From Pelodera strongyloides (lineage: Eukaryota > Nematoda > Chromadorea > Rhabditida > Rhabditidae): a DNA stretch of 64,000 nucleotides. Of the stretch, positions 57,747 to 64,000 are shown in pieces. The translations under genes were made by a program, and so were the position numbers. Location of the stretch: contig JAANDG010000077.1 in NCBI GenBank assembly GCA_036852015.1, positions 186,001-250,000 on the forward strand, written 5' to 3'. The notes below the pieces were generated by a model. It was not told where the DNA came from, did not search any database, and saw nothing but the letters and a program-made list of their open reading frames with translations. How positions within the stretch are numbered: the stretch's first letter is position 1; every line of letters begins with the position of its first letter.

Positions 57747-60700
57747 ATGGCAAAGGTAATCATTAGTTTTGATAACTGAGGATAATTTATCGTGTCAGTC
57801 AGGACAGCAAGTCACCATAAATTGCTTTATGTTGGAATTGGAGCAACTTCGTACAACTTCGTACAACTTCGTACAAGTTAGTACAAGTTAGTACATACTA
57901 AAATCAATCAAGAGGTGAGGACACCCGGAGTTTGCGCGGCGCACGTCGTTTGCGCGGTACTTGCGCTGGAGCGTCAACCACTGACAAAACTCAGAACTCA
58001 GAAGATGCGCCGCGAAAATTAGGCGCACTACTGCGCATGAATGCGTAACTTGATGCAGAAACAACATCTTCGCACCTGATTTTTTTCCGTGTTTTGCGTG
58101 ACTTTCAAAGGGAAGGGTTTATTAGTTTATTCCATCGTGTACCAAAGTAGCGCGCGCTAAATAACATAACACACGCATGGGGTGCAGCGTGCAGCCCACT
58201 CACCCGCGGGCAACTGCATATTTTAGCTAACCTCCTTGCCTTACAGGAAAAGGAGTATACTGCGGTGGGTCTGCCGGAGCGATTCGAACCTTCAAATACA
58301 TCACTAGCAACTGACGATGGCGAAATAGACAAAACAAAGTCTGTTCTCAACTTCTTTTTTTTTTACTGTGCTATTCTTAAACATAATAATACTACAGTAT
58401 TCTACTAAGGTGCTGCACTATTTGGAGCAATATATCGCGATCTTGCGAACGGTTACGGTAGTTTGGGCGACTTATTCGCCGGTAAAACAATCTGACGCTT
58501 AACACTGACATCATCTTGTTATTTTACAATTTGTTTTGTTGATGCATAACATAATGGTAAAGCTTAACGCTACTTTAAAAAGCGTGTTTCAATTTCCTTG
58601 CAAATTGAAATTTCATTGAATTTTTTTTAGAAAACAACAAGCATGCAAGGAAAAATTGATAAGTGCTATTCACAGCTTTATACCTATAACTTATTGGCTG
58701 CCACGGTGAGCTCGAAAGTTTTTTTTATTGAAAATTGTATGTATCTAGATGGTCGATAACTTCATCATAACTTCATAACAACAACAGCTTAACTTCAAAA
58801 AGGGCATACATATTCCCTTTAACACCTTTCCTATTATTGTTAACCTTACCATTGACCAAATGTGAAAATGAACTACAATAAATATAAAACAATGCCACTG
58901 ACCTGATTGACCTTACGTCGAAATTAATACTAGGGCATGAAACGTAAGTGATCACATAGATCTAAGGTTTGGAAAATTACGTACTTTAGTGCTTCTTGGA
59001 TACACGGATGACCCAAGATCTTGCCGAAAAGTAAATCCCATTTATTAGTTGAATCAACTATTATTGCAGATACAAATGGGTGGAATGGTTCCCCGGAGAT
59101 TTGGTTGCCGGCATAACTATGGGTATTATTATGGTACCACAAGGTGAGTTGCTTACCCTAACTCTAAATTCATCACGCACCTAATTGTAAGGCGGCGGAA
59201 AACTAAGACTTTTGTCACCGTTACTAAGTTAGGCAATAAGATGGCATTTACAGAAAAAGTATGAGTGCACCAAGCCAAGTGGTATGGTTTCTTCCGCTCA
59301 CATCTTGCGCTTTGGTGCGGCCACTCCCGCGCCCTTGCCTAGACCCGAAAAGTTACTCAGCGAACTAAAATATTGATTGATGCGAGGCTTGGCGCGATTA
59401 TGCATCCGTCCATATTTACTGAATTCATCAGGTATGGCGTACGCTTCTCTTGCTTCCTTACCACCAGTCGTCGGGATGTACTCTTCATTCTTTGCCGCTA
59501 TTGCCTATATGTTCCTGGGAACATCAAGGCATATATCCGTTGGTGAGTCTTCTTTTTGTATATAGATTTTCTTTACAAAGACTTTCGGCGTTGTGAAGGT
59601 TCAAAACTTCCTCGGATCTATGACAACTTGCAGCATTGTGACGGCAAGAAAAATCCAGCTCGGAATGTCACAACTGGGTGGAAGCGGGTTGATGCACCCG
59701 CCTTTTGACAAATTGCGCGGCGCATCTAAATCGCGAGCGAGATGAGCGCCAATTGGTGTTTCAGGAGTATTCGCCGTAGCGTCAATGATGGTAGCCTCAT
59801 GTCGACTACGATTTATTCCTGAAGTTGATCCTTTATCCACGCAAAATGTAACGATGCCACTTGGGGAAACGACGCCAATTGAACTTACAGCGGCCCTTAC
59901 TTTGTGCGTCGGTCTCGTACAGGTAATTACTTTTTATTTATTTTAACATTGGTTTTTAATAATAATAATAATAATACTAATTCATTGAAACATTATATAA
60001 AGTATATAAGTGTGCATCATATAAAATGATGATGAGAAGGTTGGCAAATTAAGCCACATGTAACGATTAGCTTGAGGTTCGTTTTAAAATACCCTTTTAA
60101 AAAATCAGGTAAAATATCTGGTTAATTTAAGTATTTGTTTTACAACAAGAGGCAAACCATAGGCCATAGGGCCCGGCGGGCTTCTATGTATAACACCCGT
60201 TTGTTACTTTGACTTTCAATGCTGAGCAGTCCATTCGCAGGGAAGTGTCGAACCGTACTCTTTCATAGAATTTTACTATTGATTTTGAAATATTGAGTAC
60301 ATACATACCATGGCCCTTGTTAACTTTTCAGTATGAGATGTTTTATACTCATTTCAGTCTTAGAATTGGCTTTTGATTATATGTTATTTATGTAATGAAT
60401 AAACCTTTATTAATAGTTTTGGTCACGAAAATAATTATAAGAACATTTTGCAGTTTATCATGGGGCTCCTTCGACTCGGCTTCTTGACAACGTACCTATC
60501 CGATTCTCTTATATCAGGATTCACAACAGGATGTGCAGCACATATATTCGTATCTCAAATAAATAAGGTAATTTGGAGATGTTGTTCCGAATTTTATTTT
60601 CGAACCAGCCGGCCACGCCGCCTGAGACGTCTTTCCTACTTATGAAACGTCTGTAACCCTGTAAAGTAGATCAAAATCTTTACAAATGAAGACAGTCATC

Positions 60701-63700
60701 GTTCTTTTACATGAGAATATTCTAATTTGAGCTGCGGCGCTCTTTTATATCCAAAGTGGAACAGTTTATTCGAATTCTGAGTGCTAGCGCAAGCTACAGT
60801 TACCCTTTTATATAATAAATTATTGTCAGTATCGGTTCCCAACTTTGAGTTCTTGAGAAATTTCTGACTCCTTTACCGGTTATTCATATTTTAGATCATT
60901 GGAATCAGATTACCCAGACACGAGGGCATCGGAATGCTTATCAAGGTGGGAGTTCATATATGCTAATTTCAGCTAAATCAAAACTTTCTTACTTTTAGGG
61001 CGCCAGCACCTTAGGGTTACCGTATACCTCTCTTATCTATATTATTAAAGTCCCACTAAATACCGTTAAGGTACGTTTCAGATGATCCGCGACATGATCC
61101 TTGCGCTTCCGCAAACCAATTGGATGGCTGTTGTTATTTCCGTATTCGCCATATCATTTATTCTAATCGGGCGTGATTACGTAAACCCTTGGTTCAAGAA
61201 GTTTTCCCGGGTGCCGATACCACTCGAACTGATTTTGGTAGGTTTTGTGGAATACGAAACAAAAGCTTTTATAATAGCTAACACATAATTGGCCCCTTTG
61301 TATGTAAAATGACTTGCAAGCTTATTATATAAGAAGATAAACAGGTTAAAGGGATAGGTTCACTAGGATTTGCCCCCTTTTGTATGCTTTCTATTTATAG
61401 TATGGCCGAAAACCTTCACAATGCGAAAATTACATCAAATTACTTTTTCTCCCCGAGGTAGGAGAGCTTGCTCAAAAAGCTAAACTACCTCGAATTTATA
61501 AAACAACTGGGGTACCGCAGCCTAGCTAAATGGGAAATAGCGTGACAGGGTTGGAGGTGCAGAGATTACTGTGATAGACAAAGGATGATAAAAGGGCCGT
61601 GTATCTTCTAGCGTCTCCAGCCCTGCTACGCTATTGCCGACTTATCACGGCTGCGGTACTCCAATTGTTTTATAAATTCGAGGTAGTTTAGCTTTTTGAG
61701 CAAGCACTCCTACTTCGGGGAGCAAAGAAAATTTACTGCAATTTTCGCATTTTGACCGTCATAGGTCATACAGTCAATAAAAATTATAAAAAAGGTGCAA
61801 TTCGAGGTGAACCTATCCCTTTAAATAATTCATTACTCACAGGCAATCAAAGAAAGCAATGTAACGTGCAGTTCGTATTAAATACGCATAATACATAAAT
61901 AATAAATCAGTAGTAAAATAAGCTAACAATAAGCCTCAACATGCAAATTCGAAGTTAACTGTTTTTATGGGCACCATTGTATAGGTGATGATTGGTTCTG
62001 CGTTTTCCTCCCAAATGGGTCTCAGCGAGAACTACGGTATACGAATTGTGAATACGATTCCCAGAGGGTACGTGTTTCGAAACTTGTCTATTGATAAATA
62101 CGGTTTATGATTCAATACGCTATTCTAGTCATAAATATAATACCCCCGGTTGATGGCTGATGGTTGAGGTACTTTTTTGGTATATTCAAATTTAAAACTC
62201 ACACAAACGCAGTAAAACATAATTATCTTTATTATTTGTGTTACAACAGTGGCATAGTGACAACAATCAGAGCCATACTAACAGTACTACAGTAATACAA
62301 AGCAGAGGCCAGTTCCAATAAAATTTACCGCTAGGGTATGTTACAAGCGCCTCCTTCTTAGCGTGCCCTCTAGGCTTTCGCTCGCAGCCTGTCAAAAACA
62401 GAGGAAGCGAGAGAGCATGCTAAGAAGGAGACGCCTGTAACCTACCCCAGCGGTTGGAAGCCTCAGAACAAATATAAAAAAATATTCCAGGTTTCCCGCT
62501 CCTTCCCTGCCTCGCGTGGATCTATTCCCAATTTTAATCAGTGACGCTATTCCGATCGCTGTTGTCTGTTATATGTTCGTGATGTCGATGGCAAAGTTGT
62601 TCGCTAAAAAGCACAAATACAGAATCGACCCAACACAGGTGAAGCCTAAGCTTAAGCCTAAGGCAACACCTAATTACAATCTTTTAGACACACCTGATCC
62701 TACCAATATGTAAACGCAAGAAAATACAAATTTTCGGCTATGTCGCCGCAAAAGCCGATAAGCAAAATGCATCATCGTCATAATCAGTTACGAATATTCT
62801 ATGTGATAAATGCATATAAACATTCAGGAACTGTTTGCCTGTGGCGGAATGTCTGTTCTCTCCTCATTCTTCCCAGTCTATCCTGTTGGTGCATCGCTCT
62901 CTCGGTCTGTCGTCTGCGAGATGTCTGGAGCGAATACTATGGTATATTGTCACCTTTGAATTCATTCTTCTTTATATTTCTTTGGGTGTTTTAAACTTGG
63001 GTCTAACAATAAGGTGCAGGGAACTCCTCTACAGCTGCGTAAGGAAATTCAGAAACCCTTGTGCCCGACTCCTTTAAACAATATTTTTTTTCTTCTTCCA
63101 GTTTTACACAGTTTTCTCTTCTACTCTTCTGTTCACAGTGATAATGTTCCTGGGACCATTTTTGGAGCCACTACCAAAGGTTTGTCACTTCTTTCGTAGT
63201 ATGTTTGACGTGAAAGTACCTTACACAAATTAACTACCAACCAATATTCTCCAATACAGCATAGAGTATAGAGTATTCCTTAGGCTTCTAAGCATAAGTG
63301 TGAGGTTTATAAAACAGCCACGCGAATTCCATCTTTGAATTCTAAACGGAAATTAAACTAATTCCGATTCAACATTTTAGTGCATCCTCGCTTGTATCGT
63401 ACTTGTCACGTTACGAAGTTTATTCAAACAAGCTAATCAACTGCCATATCTATGGAAAGTCAGCAAACCGGATTTTGTGAGTTTTATTTTATTTTCAGGG
63501 TGTTGTAAGCGACCAATTTTAATCTCGGCTCTCTACTAGCGCCATTGCGGCACACGAAAATGAGTCATCGCACAAACTGCGGCGCCATTTTTGAGCAGCT
63601 GATTTGATGGTCCCCGCACATGTCATGTCATAAGGATGTCAGGCACAGGATTTGAGAAGAGTTACTGTGAAAAGAGAAAATCTTCTTCAGACTGTGTGGC

Positions 63701-63797
63701 TGGTTTCTTGCATGTCAACTGTATTCACTGATGTACCCACGGGATTGATAATATCGGTGGCGTATGCGCTTCTCTCCGTTGTGCTACGGGAGCAGTG
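57747..63797 (+). CDS. SLC26/SulP anion transporter, 5' part (15 exons), runs off the window
   Basis: Plasma-membrane anion exchanger or sulfate transporter; 489 codons are in the window. Exons: 57747-57755, 58247-58338, 58631-58705, 59070-59143, 59432-59542, 59765-59922, 60454-60567, 60895-60945, 61082-61237, 61985-62067, 62491-62638, 62828-62941, 63102-63179, 63381-63476, 63691-63797. Frame is kept through all. Core signatures: [20 protein letters not shown] (65-84), the SulP-signature-like [13 protein letters not shown], then the conserved blocks [30 protein letters not shown] and [13 protein letters not shown], followed by the [11 protein letters not shown] segment and ACIV. Exon 1 codes only M-A-K; the leader follows an acceptor (ATCAACAG) at 57698. 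The exon 2 donor (GTCTGT) is non-consensus but is the only phase match. The remaining membrane segments and the STAS domain lie past 64000. Substrate unknown. Confidence 0.92.
57845..57895. repeat. Tandem 10-mer in SLC26 intron 1
   Basis: ACAACTTCGT x3 followed by ACAAGTTAGT x2, 10-bp units. Confidence 0.9.
61346..61824. mobile_element. Long-hairpin TTAA MITE in SLC26 intron 9
   Basis: 479 bp. The tips TTAAAGGGATAGGTTCAC are inverted copies, and inside them a long paired segment (GCTTGCTCAAAAAGCTAAAC, then CTACCTCGAATTTATAAAAC) is conserved between arms, giving arms of about 190 nt with mismatches. It fills most of the 747-nt intron. Confidence 0.9.
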
Positions 63798-64000
63798 GTG
63801 AGTATGAAGCGAATCAGTTTAATAATAATTTACTATGCATGAAAAATGTATGCAACTTAGTTTTACCGAAGAATGGGAAATAGTAATGTATTTCTGATGC
63901 ACCGGAGGTACTGAATTTCAATTTGGGGTTTCCTCAGTCATGATTGAAGTTATATATTGTTGAGTGTCAACGAACCATTTTAATTGCTCTGGGAGAATAG

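Overview
The window is nuclear DNA of an invertebrate animal. Four genes with multiple introns can be read from splice site to splice site in one consistent frame, a fifth is read more tentatively, and about 90% of the sequence is introns, microsatellites and small transposons. A nematode is my best guess. The acceptors are mostly T-rich plus CAG, the introns are small, there are splice-acceptor sites just 5' of several start codons (as expected for spliced-leader addition), the sulfotransferase has the overall size of worm SSU-1, and there is a short run of TTAGGC units, the nematode telomere motif. None of this proves the phylum. No bacterial gene, CRISPR array or confident functional tRNA was found.

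Layout. 1-9.8 kb: no gene recognised; CT-rich microsatellites, TTAA-flanked hairpin elements (MITEs) and a tRNA-derived SINE. 9.9-18.4 kb (+): a 10-exon gene for an IRF2BP-family nuclear corepressor (366 aa) with both diagnostic zinc domains. 18.4-26.9 kb: gene-free, with several long-hairpin MITEs. 27.1-30.8 kb (+): an 8-exon cytosolic sulfotransferase (420 aa) with an added acidic, serine-rich tail, a TATA box and a poly(A) signal. 33.1-38.3 kb (-): a 10-exon DHHC palmitoyltransferase (340 aa), convergent with the sulfotransferase. 39.6-43.1 kb (-): a small secreted, cysteine-rich, probably GPI-anchored protein that looks like a GDNF-receptor/GAS1-type domain. 43.1-57.7 kb: gene-free, holding a LINE reverse-transcriptase remnant, AG-rich microsatellites and many MITEs. 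57.7 kb to the right edge (+): the first 15 coding exons of an SLC26/SulP anion transporter; its STAS domain lies beyond the window.

How parts relate. The sulfotransferase uses PAPS made from sulfate, and SLC26 proteins often move sulfate, so two sulfate-related genes lie about 27 kb apart; this may be coincidence. The most striking non-genic structure is the repeat population. At least 15 elements have termini TTAAAG...CTTTAA and can fold into hairpins, one perfect element occurs in an intergenic region, long near-perfect ones sit inside introns, and one intronic element carries a second MITE of another family nested inside it. Many carry an ATGCAAAT octamer near one end. All exon coordinates were worked out by hand from splice consensus, reading frame and family motifs; no alignment or search was run.
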